A DNA stretch of 64,000 nucleotides. Source: Bacillota bacterium. GTDB lineage: Bacteria; Bacillota; Clostridia; Christensenellales; Aristaeellaceae. Under the pieces are notes generated by a model. That model was not told where the DNA came from, searched no databases, and saw nothing but the letters and a program-made list of their open reading frames with translations. Positions 1-8,908 of this stretch are shown one piece after another. The translations under genes were made by a program, and so were the position numbers. Within the stretch, counting starts at the first letter, position 1; each line of letters opens with the position of its first letter. The stretch is taken from positions 8,165-72,164 of the forward strand of contig JAEYAR010000085.1 in the NCBI GenBank assembly GCA_023404715.1, written 5' to 3'.

Positions 1-3000
1 GTCGCGACGTAGACATAGCCATAGGACATGGCCATCATGCCCAGATCCTTCTTGCGGGTCTTCTTGCCGGAGGCCGCGAACTTGGCGATCGAACCGGTCG
101 GGGTGGCCTTGGAGGACTGTCCGCCGGTGTTGGAGTAGACCTCGGTATCCAGCACGAGGATGTTGACGTCCTCGCCCTGCGCCAGCACATGGTCGACTCC
201 GCCGTACCCGATGTCGTAAGCCCAGCCGTCGCCGCCGAAGATCCACTGGCTCTTCTTGGTCAGCATGTCGGCGCTGTCGATGACCTCGCGCGCCAGCTTG
301 CAGGCGTCGCAGTCGCAAACCTTGCCGTTCTTGACCCAATCGGCTTCATAGGGCGTGCCCGTCAGATCGATGCCGTCCTTGCAGGCCGCCAGCAGCTTGT
401 CGCCGGCCTTGCGGGAGCCTTCGGCGTCGTCCATGTTCTCCAGCCACTCGGTGCCGGCGGCCTTGATGTCGGCGCTGCACCATTCGACGGCCAGCAGAGC
501 CTTGACGGTGTCCGCCAGCTTCGCGCGGCGCTGATTGGTGGCCAGATTCATGCCGAAGCCGAACTCGGCGTTGTCTTCGAACAGGCTGTTGGCCCATGCC
601 GGGCCATGGCCCTTGTCGTTCACGGTGTAGGGGCAGGTAGGCGCGCTGCCGCCGTAGATGGAGGAGCAGCCCGTCGCGTTGGCGATCAACATGCGGTCGC
701 CGAACAGCTGGGTAACCAGCTTGACGTAGGGCGTCTCGCCGCAGCCCGCGCACGCGCCGGAGAACTCGAAGAGGGGCTTGAGGAACTGGCTGCCCTTGAC
801 GGTCTTCTTGTTGACGTTCGCCGGGTCTACCTCAGGCAGCGTCTGGGCGAACTCCCAGTTCGCTTCCTCCGCAATCTGGGTATGCAGCGGCACCATCTCG
901 AGCGCCTTTTCCTTGGCCGGGCAGACGTCTACGCAGTTGCCGCAGCCGGTGCAGTCCATCGGGGAGATCTGGATGCGGAAGAGCTTGCCGGCGAATTCCT
1001 TGCCGACCGCCTTCTTGGCGGCGAACGTCTCGGGCTTCTGGGCGTTCTCGTCCACCAGATACGGACGGATGACCGCATGCGGGCAGACCAGCGCGCATTG
1101 GTTGCACTGGATGCACTTGTCGATATTCCACTTGGGGACCTTGACGGCGATGCCGCGCTTTTCGTACTTGGTCGTGCCGGTCGGAACGACGCCGGCCGGA
1201 TTGAACGCGGACACCGGCAGCTTGTCGCCCTCCTGCGCGAGAATCGGGGCGATGACCTCGTCGAAGTGCTGCGTCGCGCTGACCTTGATGGCCTCTGCGC
1301 CGGTCGTAGCGTTCGCCCACTCGGCGGGCACCTTGACTTCCTTCAGGCCGGAGATCGCGATATCGATCGCGTCCCAGTTCTTCTGAACGATCGCGTCGCC
1401 CTTCTTGCCGTAGGTCTTCTTGGCATACGCCTTCATGTACTTGTCGGCATCCTCGTAGGGGATGACGTCGGCCAGCTTGAAGAACGCCGCCTGCATGATC
1501 GTGTTGATGCGATTGCCCATGCCGACCTTTGCGGCCAGGTCGATCGCGTCGATCGTGTAGAGCTTGATGTTCTTCTTCGCGAGCAGCTGCTTCATGGCTG
1601 CAGGCAGCTCGGCATCCAGCTCCTCCGCCGACCACGGACAGTTGAGCAGGAACGTGCCGCCGTCCTTGAGGGAGGACACCATGTCATACTTCGTCACGTA
1701 GGACGGGTTGTGGCAGGCGGTGAAGTCCGCAGCGTCGATGAGGTACGGGGACTGGATCGGCTTCTTGCCAAAGCGCAGATGCGAAACCGTCAGGCCGCCG
1801 GACTTCTTGGAGTCATATGCGAAGTACGCCTGCGCATACAGATCGGTATGGTCGCCGATGATCTTGATGGAGTTCTTGTTGGCGCCGACGGTGCCGTCGG
1901 AGCCCAGGCCGTAGAACTTGCAGCCGATGGAGCCTTCCGGCGCGGCGTTGAACTGCTCGCCCACCGGCAGGGAGGTGTTCGTCACGTCGTCGATGATGCC
2001 GACGGTGAAGTGGTTCTTAGCCTCGCCCGCGAGATTGTCGAAAACGGCCTTGACATGGGTCGGCGTGAACTCCTTGGAGCCCAGGCCGTAACGGCCGCCG
2101 ATGACCTGAATGTCCTTCTTGCCGGCCTCGGCCAGCGCGGTGCACACGTCCAGATACAGCGGCTCGCCCAGAGAGCCGGATTCCTTCGTGCGGTCCAGCA
2201 CGGCGATCTTCTTGCAGGTCGCGGGGATGGCCTTTACGAAGTGCTCGACAGAGAACGGACGGTAGAGGTGAACCTTGATCAGGCCGACCTTCTGGCCCAT
2301 GGCGCACAGCTTGGCGATCGCCTCGTCGGCGACGTCGCAGCCGGAGCCCATGGCGATGGTGACGTATTCGGCGTCGGGCGCGCCCACATAGTCGAAGAGA
2401 TTGTAATGACGGCCGGTCAGTTCGCCGACTTCCTTCATCACTTCTTCTACGATAGCGGGGGCCGCCGCATAGTACTTGTTCGCCGCCTCACGGCCCTGGA
2501 AGTAGATGTCGGGGTTCTGCGCGGTGCCCGCCTGATGCGGATGCTCCGGATTGAGCGCGCGGGCGCGGAACTCGGCCACCTTGTCCCACGGCATGATCTT
2601 CGCCATCTCCTCGTAGTCGATGCCGTCGATCTTCTGGATCTCGTGAGAGGTGCGGAAGCCATCGAAGAAGTGCAGGAACGGCACGGAGGACTTGAGCGTC
2701 GCCACATGGGCGATCAGCGCCATGTCCATGGCCTCCTGAACGGAGTTGGAGGCGAGCATTGCAAAGCCCGTCTGGCGGCAGCTCATGACGTCGCTGTGGT
2801 CGCCGAAGATAGACAGCGCATGGTAAGCCAGCGCGCGCGCGCTTACGTGGAAGACGCTCGGCAGCAGCTCGCCGGAGATCTTGTACATATTCGGGATCAT
2901 CAACAGCAGGCCCTGCGACGCGGTAAACGTCGTCGTCAGCGCGCCCGCCGCCAAGGAGCCGTGCACGGCGCCCGCCGCGCCCGCCTCGGACTGCATTTCC

Positions 3001-3173
3001 GAAACGTGGACGATCTGTCCGAAAAGGTTTTTGCGATCGTGCGCAGCCCATTCATCCGCAACCTCCGCCATCGGCGAGGAAGGGGTGATCGGGTAGATCG
3101 CTGCCACGTCGCTGAACGCATAAGCGACATGGCTGACGGCTGTATTGCCGTCAACGGTCATTTTGGTGGCCAT
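1..3173 (-). CDS. nifJ: Pyruvate:ferredoxin (flavodoxin) oxidoreductase, partial at left edge
   Basis: Converts pyruvate and CoA to acetyl-CoA and CO2, passing electrons to ferredoxin; central enzyme of anaerobic metabolism. About 1057 codons lie in the window; the family is about 1170-1180 residues, so roughly the last 115 are beyond the left edge. The start ATG at 3173 has AAGGAGGT seven bases upstream. The N-terminus reads MATKMTVDGNTAVSHVAYAF, the usual beginning. Two 4Fe-4S motifs are visible, CIQCNQCALVCP near residue 688 and CTGCGNCVDVCP near 740, followed by CAGCGETPY, TGCSSIYGG and the thiamine-diphosphate motif GDGWAYDIGYGG near 980. The gene stands alone behind a consensus promoter. 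A long open frame on the opposite strand is only a codon-bias shadow. Confidence 0.97.
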   Translation of the reverse strand, partial: MATKMTVDGNTAVSHVAYAFSDVAAIYPITPSSPMAEVADEWAAHDRKNLFGQIVHVSEMQSEAGAAGAVHGSLAAGALTTTFTASQGLLLMIPNMYKISGELLPSVFHVSARALAYHALSIFGDHSDVMSCRQTGFAMLASNSVQEAMDMALIAHVATLKSSVPFLHFFDGFRTSHEIQKIDGIDYEEMAKIMPWDKVAEFRARALNPEHPHQAGTAQNPDIYFQGREAANKYYAAAPAIVEEVMKEVGELTGRHYNLFDYVGAPDAEYVTIAMGSGCDVADEAIAKLCAMGQKVGLIKVHLYRPFSVEHFVKAIPATCKKIAVLDRTKESGSLGEPLYLDVCTALAEAGKKDIQVIGGRYGLGSKEFTPTHVKAVFDNLAGEAKNHFTVGIIDDVTNTSLPVGEQFNAAPEGSIGCKFYGLGSDGTVGANKNSIKIIGDHTDLYAQAYFAYDSKKSGGLTVSHLRFGKKPIQSPYLIDAADFTACHNPSYVTKYDMVSSLKDGGTFLLNCPWSAEELDAELPAAMKQLLAKKNIKLYTIDAIDLAAKVGMGNRINTIMQAAFFKLADVIPYEDADKYMKAYAKKTYGKKGDAIVQKNWDAIDIAISGLKEVKVPAEWANATTGAEAIKVSATQHFDEVIAPILAQEGDKLPVSAFNPAGVVPTGTTKYEKRGIAVKVPKWNIDKCIQCNQCALVCPHAVIRPYLVDENAQKPETFAAKKAVGKEFAGKLFRIQISPMDCTGCGNCVDVCPAKEKALEMVPLHTQIAEEANWEFAQTLPEVDPANVNKKTVKGSQFLKPLFEFSGACAGCGETPYVKLVTQLFGDRMLIANATGCSSIYGGSAPTCPYTVNDKGHGPAWANSLFEDNAEFGFGMNLATNQRRAKLADTVKALLAVEWCSADIKAAGTEWLENMDDAEGSRKAGDKLLAACKDGIDLTGTPYEADWVKNGKVCDCDACKLAREVIDSADMLTKKSQWIFGGDGWAYDIGYGGVDHVLAQGEDVNILVLDTEVYSNTGGQSSKATPTGSIAKFAASGKKTRKKDLGMMAMSYGYVYVA

Positions 3174-3250
3174 TGGAATTACCTCCTTATGTAAGTCGAG
3201 GATACGCAATCTGGCAGGGGTATACGTCGCCGCATACCCTCATCGGTTAT

Positions 3251-3279
3251 ATTATAAGGGTGTAAAAATGCCCTGTCAA
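3251..3279 (-). promoter_or_regulatory. Consensus sigma-A promoter of nifJ
   Basis: On the minus strand TTGACA (3274-3279) and TATAAT (3251-3256) are separated by exactly 17 bp. Both hexamers match consensus perfectly. The predicted leader to the ATG is about 70 nt. This implies strong constitutive transcription of the PFOR gene. Confidence 0.85.
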
Positions 3280-3413
3280 CCGATTCCCGGGAGAATTCGG
3301 CTAATATTTGTCTTTTATATCGCAAATTCTTTCACATGGTCAAAAACATCGTGACGCCAAGCGTTTGACGCCGCTTACGAAGCAGCGAAATCCGGTATGC
3401 ACCGCTCGTTCCA

Positions 3414-3446
3414 CAAAAAACGGCGGAACGTCCCCGTTCGCGCCGT
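3414..3446 (-). terminator. Rho-independent terminator after nrdG
   Basis: Read on the minus strand, a GC-rich hairpin (arms CGGCGcGAACG and CGTTcCGCCG, four-base loop) is followed by six T residues, just beyond the nrdG stop. It ends the nrdD-nrdG transcript. Confidence 0.75.
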
Positions 3447-3456
3447 ATCGATTAGG

Positions 3457-3963
3457 CTACCATTGGGGCGGTTCCCAGCGGACCGCCCCTCCCGCCTCCA
3501 GGCTCCTCTTCACGTCGAGCAGGCGCTGGTTGCGGCTGCCGCAAAACCGTAGCTCGAGCGAGCGTTGTTTTAAGATGAACGGCCCGTCCACCAGCACGTC
3601 CGTCTCCGCGAGCAGCGCGAGGCGGTCAGGATCCCCTTCTTTCAAGAGCCTCTCAAAGGTATAGCCCGTATAGGTCCATACGTTCTTGCCCATCGCGTGC
3701 GCTGCGCGCGCGATTTGCGCGCAGGCAGCCGCCTGCATGAACGGTTCGCCGCCCGACAGCGTGACGCCCGACTGCAGCGGGTTTGCCCGCAGCCCTTCGA
3801 TGATCTTTTCCGTATCGGTCGCGCGCCCGCCTGCCGGGTCGTGCGTCTCGGGGTTATGGCAGCCGTTGCAGCCGTGCGGGCAGCCCTGCGTGAAGACGGC
3901 CAGCCGGATGCCCACTCCGTCCACAATCGAATCCGTCGTCGTGCCCGCGATGCGTATTTCCAT
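3457..3963 (-). CDS. nrdG: Anaerobic ribonucleotide reductase activating protein (radical SAM)
   Basis: A 168-residue radical-SAM activase that installs the glycyl radical on NrdD using S-adenosylmethionine and a 4Fe-4S cluster. The cluster motif C28-x3-C32-x2-C35 (CPHGCNGC) and the glycine-rich TLSGGEPF segment are visible, and the length is typical for NrdG. It lies 11 bp downstream of nrdD on the same strand, the standard operon order, and a terminator follows. ATG start at 3963. Confidence 0.96.
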   Translation of the reverse strand: MEIRIAGTTTDSIVDGVGIRLAVFTQGCPHGCNGCHNPETHDPAGGRATDTEKIIEGLRANPLQSGVTLSGGEPFMQAAACAQIARAAHAMGKNVWTYTGYTFERLLKEGDPDRLALLAETDVLVDGPFILKQRSLELRFCGSRNQRLLDVKRSLEAGGAVRWEPPQW

Positions 3964-3974
3964 AAGCGCTCCCC

Positions 3975-6287
3975 TTAAACCCCATGCTTCACGCGCTGGT
4001 TGACCTCCGCGCGCTTCGCGTTGTTAAAGCGTTCGACCGTTCCCACCAGGTAGCCGGTGATGCGGCGGATGCGCTCAAAGTGCACCTCTTCTTCCGCGCG
4101 GCCGCAGCAGGGGCAGGTATCGCCGATGATGCCGTTGTACCCGCAAATCGGGTCGCGGTCGACCGGATGGTTGATCGAGCCGTATCCGATGCCCGCGTCG
4201 TGCATACAACGCACGATCGCCTCGAAGGCGTCCAGGTTCTGCGTCGGGTCGCCATCCATCTCTACGTAGCTGATGTGCCCCGCGTTCGTCAGCTCGTGAT
4301 ACGGCGCCTCCAGGCGGATCTTGTCGAACGCGCTGATCGGATAATAGACCGGAATATGAAAGCTGTTGGTGTAATACTCGCGGTCCGTCACGCCGGGGAT
4401 GGCGCCGTAGCGCTCGCGGTCCATCCGAACGAAGCGGCCGGAGAGGCCCTCAGCCGGCGTAGCGATCAGGGTATAGTTCATATGCGTCTTCGCGGTCTCT
4501 TCATCCATGCGCCTGCGCATATGCCCGATGATCTCCAGCCCCAGGTTCTGCGCGGCCACGCTCTCGCCGTGGTGTTTGCCGATCAGGGCTTTCAGCGTCT
4601 CCGCCAGGCCGATGAACCCGATGGAGAGCGTGCCGTGCTTGAGCACCTCGCGCACCTCGTCATCCCAGCTGAGGTTCTCGCTATCCATCCAAACGTGCTC
4701 GCCCATCAAGAAAGGGAAATTTTTGACGCGCTTGCGCGCCTGAATTTCAAAGCGCTCGTTCAGCTGGTCGATCACCAGGTCGATGCGCTCGTCGAGCAGC
4801 TTAAAGAAGCGGTCTACGTCGCCATGCGTCTCGATCGCAAGGCGCGGCAGGTTGATCGACGTGAACGACAGGTTGCCGCGGCGGTTGCATACCTCGCGCG
4901 CCGGGTCGTAGGCATTGCCGATCACGCGCGTCCGGCAGCCCATGTAAGCGATCTCCGTCTCCGGATGGCCGGGCTTATAGTACTTGAGGTTAAAGGGCGC
5001 GTCCACGAAGGAGAAATTGGGGAACAACCGCTTGGCGCTCGTCTTGATCGCCTGGCGGTACAGGTCGTAGTTCGGGTCGCCGGGGTTGTAGTTGATGCCT
5101 TCTTTCACGCGGAAGATCTGGATGGGAAAGATCGGCGTCTCGCCGCCGCCCAGGCCGTTCTGCGTGGCGAGAAGCAAATTCCGGATGGCCATGCGCGCCT
5201 CGGGCGACGTATCCATGCCGTAATTGATGGAGGAAAAGGGCGTCTGTGCGCCTGCGCGGGAATGCATGGTGTTTAAATTGTGTATGAACGCCTCCATCGC
5301 CTGGAACGTGCGGCGGTCCGTATCCTCCCACGCGCGGCGCTGCGCAAAGTCGGCGATGCGCCGCGCGGTCTTCTCGTCCGTCTGTTGCAGCAGCAGCTCA
5401 TGCTCGGCCTGATCGTACGCCTGTGTGCGCTCAAGCGTAGGCTCGATCCCCCGCTCCTTTAGGGCATTTAGCAGCGCGCAGGCCGTCTGCTCCGCGCATC
5501 CGTCGTCCGTGAGCAGCTCAAGCGCCCCGGCCAAGCGCGCTCGGTAGGTCTTGACGAACGTCTTGGCCACGCCCGGCGCCATGCCGTAATCGAAATTGAC
5601 GATGGACTGTCCACCATGTTGGTCGTTCTGGTTGGATTGGATGGCGATGCAGGCGAGCGCCGAGTAGCTCGCGATGTCCTTCGGCTCGCGCAGCACGCCG
5701 TGACCCGTAGAAAATCCGCCCTTAAACAGCTCTACGATGTCGATCTGCGTGCAGGTCGTCGTCAGCGTAAGAAAATCTAGGTCGTGGATATGGATATCGC
5801 CCTCACGATGCGCCTTGGCGTGCTCGGGGTTGAGCACGTACATGTCGTAAAACATCTTCGCGCCTTCGGAGCCGTACTTGAGCATGGTACCCATGGCGGT
5901 GTCGCCGTTGACGTTCGCATTTTCACGCTTGATGTCGGAATCCTCCGCGTCTTTAAACGTGATGTCCTCAAAGATCTTCATTAGGCGCGTATTCATCTCG
6001 CGCGCACGGCTGCGCTCCGCGCGGTAAAGGATGTACGCCTTGGCCGAACGCACGTAACCGTTCTCAATCAGCTTCTTCTCTACCATGTCCTGCACGTCCT
6101 CGACGGTCGGCACGTCGATGTCTTCGTCCCGATCGAGCTCCGCGATGATCTGGCGCGTCAGCTCGTGCGCCGTATCGCGCCCTTTGGCGCTCCCCGTCGC
6201 CTCAAACGCTTTGAGGATCGCGTCCTCAATTTTTTCCGCCTCAAAGGGAACCTGCCGACCGTCGCGCTTCTTGATGGTATCCGTCAT
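3975..6287 (-). CDS. nrdD: Anaerobic ribonucleoside-triphosphate reductase, class III
   Basis: Glycyl-radical enzyme reducing ribonucleoside triphosphates to dNTPs without oxygen; 770 residues from the ATG at 6287, chosen because AAGGAGGA precedes it. The open frame upstream of that ATG lacks a good site. The N-terminus (KKRDGRQVPFEAEKIEDAI) is an ATP-cone allosteric domain. The C-terminus carries a zinc-type cysteine group (CGYNG, CPCCGR) and the radical-site region RITGYLVG, ending RVKHGV. nrdG follows directly. No aerobic class I or II reductase is seen in the window. A NrdR-like operator lies in the leader. Confidence 0.97.
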   Translation of the reverse strand: MTDTIKKRDGRQVPFEAEKIEDAILKAFEATGSAKGRDTAHELTRQIIAELDRDEDIDVPTVEDVQDMVEKKLIENGYVRSAKAYILYRAERSRAREMNTRLMKIFEDITFKDAEDSDIKRENANVNGDTAMGTMLKYGSEGAKMFYDMYVLNPEHAKAHREGDIHIHDLDFLTLTTTCTQIDIVELFKGGFSTGHGVLREPKDIASYSALACIAIQSNQNDQHGGQSIVNFDYGMAPGVAKTFVKTYRARLAGALELLTDDGCAEQTACALLNALKERGIEPTLERTQAYDQAEHELLLQQTDEKTARRIADFAQRRAWEDTDRRTFQAMEAFIHNLNTMHSRAGAQTPFSSINYGMDTSPEARMAIRNLLLATQNGLGGGETPIFPIQIFRVKEGINYNPGDPNYDLYRQAIKTSAKRLFPNFSFVDAPFNLKYYKPGHPETEIAYMGCRTRVIGNAYDPAREVCNRRGNLSFTSINLPRLAIETHGDVDRFFKLLDERIDLVIDQLNERFEIQARKRVKNFPFLMGEHVWMDSENLSWDDEVREVLKHGTLSIGFIGLAETLKALIGKHHGESVAAQNLGLEIIGHMRRRMDEETAKTHMNYTLIATPAEGLSGRFVRMDRERYGAIPGVTDREYYTNSFHIPVYYPISAFDKIRLEAPYHELTNAGHISYVEMDGDPTQNLDAFEAIVRCMHDAGIGYGSINHPVDRDPICGYNGIIGDTCPCCGRAEEEVHFERIRRITGYLVGTVERFNNAKRAEVNQRVKHGV

Positions 6288-6356
6288 TGCCCGCTTCCTC
6301 CTTATGGTGTAACCCCAAGTGCCCAGTAGCACCAATTGTATCTCGCAGAAGAAACG

Positions 6357-6372
6357 GCACAACATCTTGTGT
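6357..6372 (-). promoter_or_regulatory. Putative NrdR box in the nrdD leader
   Basis: The sequence GCACAACATCTTGTGT matches the known NrdR consensus acacwatatwtwgtgt at about 13 of 16 positions and is near-palindromic. A weaker AT-rich match lies about 31 bp away at 6326-6341, the helical spacing typical of paired NrdR boxes. NrdR represses reductase operons when dATP is high. Confidence 0.6.
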
Positions 6373-6397
6373 TGAATGCCGTTTCGCAACGAAACCC

Positions 6398-6426
6398 ATT
6401 ATATCAGCATGGATAGGGATATTCAA
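6398..6426 (-). promoter_or_regulatory. Promoter of nrdD-nrdG
   Basis: On the minus strand TTGAAT (6421-6426), a 17-bp spacer and a perfect TATAAT (6398-6403). The NrdR-like box lies just downstream of the expected transcription start. Confidence 0.6.
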
Positions 6427-6520
6427 GGGGAACACCAAGAGAAAACGGCCTTTTTTCCTCTGTATGAAAAATTGTCCATTCAGGCAGACTGAGTCAAGCA
6501 GGTAAAAGGAGGCGGCATTG

Positions 6521-7678
6521 ATGGCGCAAAATGGCTATAAATTTAAGATTGGAACGTATTACGCGGCGGAGTACGCGGCCTCCAGCGCCTGGAACGGCTT
6601 TGTCACGCTCTTCTATGCCGCGCGCGGCATGAGCGTCGGCCAGGTCAGCCTGCTTATGACCGCAGGGCCACTCGTAGCGCTCGCCGCGCTTCCGCTTTGC
6701 GGCGCCCTGGCGGACCGCGCGCACCTCAAAAACACCGTACACCGCCTCCTCTTTGCCCTCTGCGCGGGGTCAAGCCTTTTGCTTTTGCGCGCACAGGGGT
6801 TCTGGCTGCTGCTCGCCGCCACCGCTTTGTTCTCATTTTTCTCTACCTGCATCGCGCCCATGGGCGAAACGGTGACGCTCGCCTATTTGCATAAGGAAGG
6901 CCTGCCCTTCGGCCGCCTTCGTATGGCGGGTACGGTCTCTTACGCGCTGTGCAGCTATGCGTTCGGCGCGCTGCTGGACGGCAGTATCGACCGCTTCATC
7001 CCGCTCGTCTGTGCGTCCTTTGCGCTGGGCGGTCTATGCAGCCTTTTGCTGCCCGCCGTGCCGGGCGAGAGGCAAAAAAAGCGTCCGCGCTTCCTCTCTC
7101 TCCTCAGGAAAAAGGATTTGCGGATGCTTCTCTCCTTCGCGCTGTGCCTACAGGCCGTGCAGGGCGTCTTCTATACGCTGTACGGCCTGCTCATGACGCA
7201 AACGCTGGGCGGCACGCGGGCGGACGTGGGGCTCGGCACGCTCGTCGGCACGCTCGCCGAAATCCCCTTCCTGCTCTTTGCGGACAAGCTGCTGCGGCGT
7301 TTCGGCACGCCGCGGCTGCTACTCGCATCGGCCGTCGGGCTGGGGACCCGCTTCCTCGTCATGGGTCTCTTCCCCTCCCGCGCCGTCGCCATCGCCTCGC
7401 AGGCGCTGTGCGTATGCGGCATCATCGTGTGCGCCTTCGCCATGGCGCAGTATGTCAGCCTCAGCGTGCCGCAGGCGAGCGCAGCCTCCGGACAGATGCT
7501 GCTCTACGTGGTCACCTACGCCCTCGCCCGCGCGCTCGGCAGCCTGATCTCCTTTGGCCTCAGCCGCTTTTTTTCGCTGCCCGCCGCCTTTTTGTGCTGC
7601 GCGGCGCTGTGCGCGCTCGCGCTGGCCGCCTTTGCACGCCTGCTTTGGCGGGCGCCGGGGTTGCCGGAAGAGGCATAG
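6521..7678 (+). CDS. MFS transporter (MFS_1-like / 3-phenylpropionate-permease type)
   Basis: A 385-residue, highly hydrophobic protein with the layout of a 12-helix major facilitator. A loop between helices 2 and 3 has GALADRAHLK, which resembles the MFS signature GxLaDRxGrr. The ATG at 6521 is preferred over the TTG one codon earlier because AAGGAGG lies eight bases before it. The general fold (short N-terminal tail, KIGTYYAAEYAASSAWNGFV) resembles the nucleoside/phenylpropionate-permease-like group; the substrate is unknown. It stands alone between nrdD and an oppositely oriented SH3b gene. Confidence 0.8.
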   Translation: MAQNGYKFKIGTYYAAEYAASSAWNGFVTLFYAARGMSVGQVSLLMTAGPLVALAALPLCGALADRAHLKNTVHRLLFALCAGSSLLLLRAQGFWLLLAATALFSFFSTCIAPMGETVTLAYLHKEGLPFGRLRMAGTVSYALCSYAFGALLDGSIDRFIPLVCASFALGGLCSLLLPAVPGERQKKRPRFLSLLRKKDLRMLLSFALCLQAVQGVFYTLYGLLMTQTLGGTRADVGLGTLVGTLAEIPFLLFADKLLRRFGTPRLLLASAVGLGTRFLVMGLFPSRAVAIASQALCVCGIIVCAFAMAQYVSLSVPQASAASGQMLLYVVTYALARALGSLISFGLSRFFSLPAAFLCCAALCALALAAFARLLWRAPGLPEEA

Positions 7679-7685
7679 ATCATTT

Positions 7686-7907
7686 CTAACGATCCACCAA
7701 AAAGTCGTTACGAATATACCCCTTGTGACTACGATTGGATACCTTGATGCTGTACTGCCATTTGTACCCACTGCTATCCTCAACGAGGCTACCATCACGC
7801 TCCACCTCTGTTCCATTGTTCCAGGGGCTTGACGCTATAAACGGGAAATTGGTACCTGCACCAGTGCGCACATTGACATTCGGATTAGCATTAACATAAG
7901 TTGCCAT
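7686..7907 (-). CDS. Small stand-alone SH3b-like protein
   Basis: A 73-residue protein that is essentially one bacterial SH3 domain: the pattern NVNVRTGAGTNFPFIAS, then GYKWQYSIKV and GYIRNDFL, is the usual SH3b core. SH3b domains normally bind cell-wall peptides and sit at the end of larger hydrolases; here there is no catalytic domain and no signal peptide. The ATG at 7907 is chosen because AGGAGGT precedes it by seven bases; a GTG at 7916 would overlap that site. A predicted OmpR-type operator lies upstream and a two-component system is 1 kb away. The protein may be a secreted ligand using an unconventional route, or an intracellular adaptor; neither is shown. Confidence 0.75.
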   Translation of the reverse strand: MATYVNANPNVNVRTGAGTNFPFIASSPWNNGTEVERDGSLVEDSSGYKWQYSIKVSNRSHKGYIRNDFLVDR

Positions 7908-7963
7908 TTCATTCACCTCCTTTTTGCCAGCAACCTTTGGTGATTTAAGTGTACGTTAACACA

Positions 7964-8001
7964 ATCATATAACTGTTATATAAATGTTAAATATTTGTTA
8001 A
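7964..8001 (-). promoter_or_regulatory. OmpR-type operator and -10 box upstream of the SH3b gene
   Basis: On the minus strand three TTAAC-like half-sites occur with an exact 11-bp period: 7997-8001, 7986-7990 and 7975-7979 (the last is ATAAC). Such head-to-tail repeats one helical turn apart are typical for OmpR/PhoB-family regulators. A TATGAT -10 candidate (7964-7969) follows, with the half-sites covering the poor -35 region, as in an activated promoter. A 15-bp palindrome (ATATAAC-T-GTTATAT, 7967-7981) overlaps it. Confidence 0.5.
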
Positions 8002-8237
8002 CTATATTGGGGGTAGCGAAAACAAGAAGGTCCTGAATTTAGTATCTCTTACTTTGAAAAAAGTTCGATCGATACCTTCATCCTTAACCCCTTACCGCCC
8101 ATTAGCTACCACTGTAGGGGCTACATAGATTGTCAAACCTGCTTAGCGCTCAGACTCCATCCTGGGGAATAAGATAGCTTCCATTGCCTAAATGTAAACA
8201 CATAGCGGGTGCTCCCGGTCATGATGTATCATTTAGT
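8002..8237. other. Non-coding stretch, AT-rich
   Basis: Between the SH3b operator and the PepSY-like gene I see no open frame with a ribosome site, no clear terminator and no repeat. Confidence 0.4.
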
Positions 8238-8807
8238 TTATCCCTTTGCATCGACGATGCTATATAGATGCACAATCTCCCCGGTATGATCATCGATATC
8301 GGCGCGATAGTAGCCCAAATCGTTTACATCATTTCCCTCATCGACCCGAAAAGCAATCGTCCATAGCGGATTATCGGGGTCAAGCACGTTAAACGTCACC
8401 TGTACCTTAAATTGGTCAAGCGTCTCTTCTTTTAATGCATATTTTGAAACTACCGCCTTACGCGCTAAGTCGATAGCCGTCTCAACCTCCAAATTGTCTT
8501 CTTCGGGTAAACCGTAGACACAGTATGGTTGAGGGATGTTCCGCTCTTTTAGCCATGCAGAATACGCCGCCTTATCTTCTAGCGACCAATCCTCAAAATC
8601 GCCCAATGTTTTGGACTTTGTCTCGATGTAATCGTTGCTCATCCTGGATTGTGCATCCGAAGGCCATGCATCTACAAATATGACGCCGTTCTCATCTTGC
8701 TTCATCGTAACGCTCATCTCACGATCCGCCCCTAAAGATGATGTTGCGCTCCCAAGCATAAAGGTTGCTAGAAGAACGAAAAGTACGCGATAGAAATTTG
8801 TTTTCAT
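8238..8807 (-). CDS. Secreted PepSY-like protein
   Basis: A 189-residue exported protein with an N-terminal signal peptide (hydrophobic residues 8-20, likely cleavage near SLGA at 26-27). The C-terminal half (AIDLARKAVVSKYALKEETL, then WTIAFRV and GYYRADIDDHTGEIVHLYS) has the spacing of a PepSY-type domain: a helix followed by strands ending in a D-x-x-T-G-E turn. It is about 100 bp downstream of the sensor kinase on the same strand. PepSY proteins near kinases can modulate signalling or inhibit proteases; that role is inferred from context. ATG at 8807 with AGGAGTG upstream. Confidence 0.65.
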   Translation of the reverse strand: MKTNFYRVLFVLLATFMLGSATSSLGADREMSVTMKQDENGVIFVDAWPSDAQSRMSNDYIETKSKTLGDFEDWSLEDKAAYSAWLKERNIPQPYCVYGLPEEDNLEVETAIDLARKAVVSKYALKEETLDQFKVQVTFNVLDPDNPLWTIAFRVDEGNDVNDLGYYRADIDDHTGEIVHLYSIVDAKG

Positions 8808-8908
8808 GATGTTACACTCCTTTTTATTCGATCTTTTAATCCCTTTGCCGCAAGGCTCTTTACGATGTAAGTATAAAGGAGTCCGAACATCAAAGTATTA
8901 CAGCCCTG

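Noticed and set aside
189..3194. A 1001-codon open frame on the plus strand opposite PFOR.
   Set aside because: It is the antisense shadow of a GC-rich, strongly biased gene; the minus strand encodes a clear PFOR that simply runs off the left edge and so has no stop in the window.
3984..5276. A 430-codon plus-strand frame opposite nrdD.
   Set aside because: Antisense shadow; composition is low-complexity Arg/Ala/Val and the minus strand encodes NrdD.
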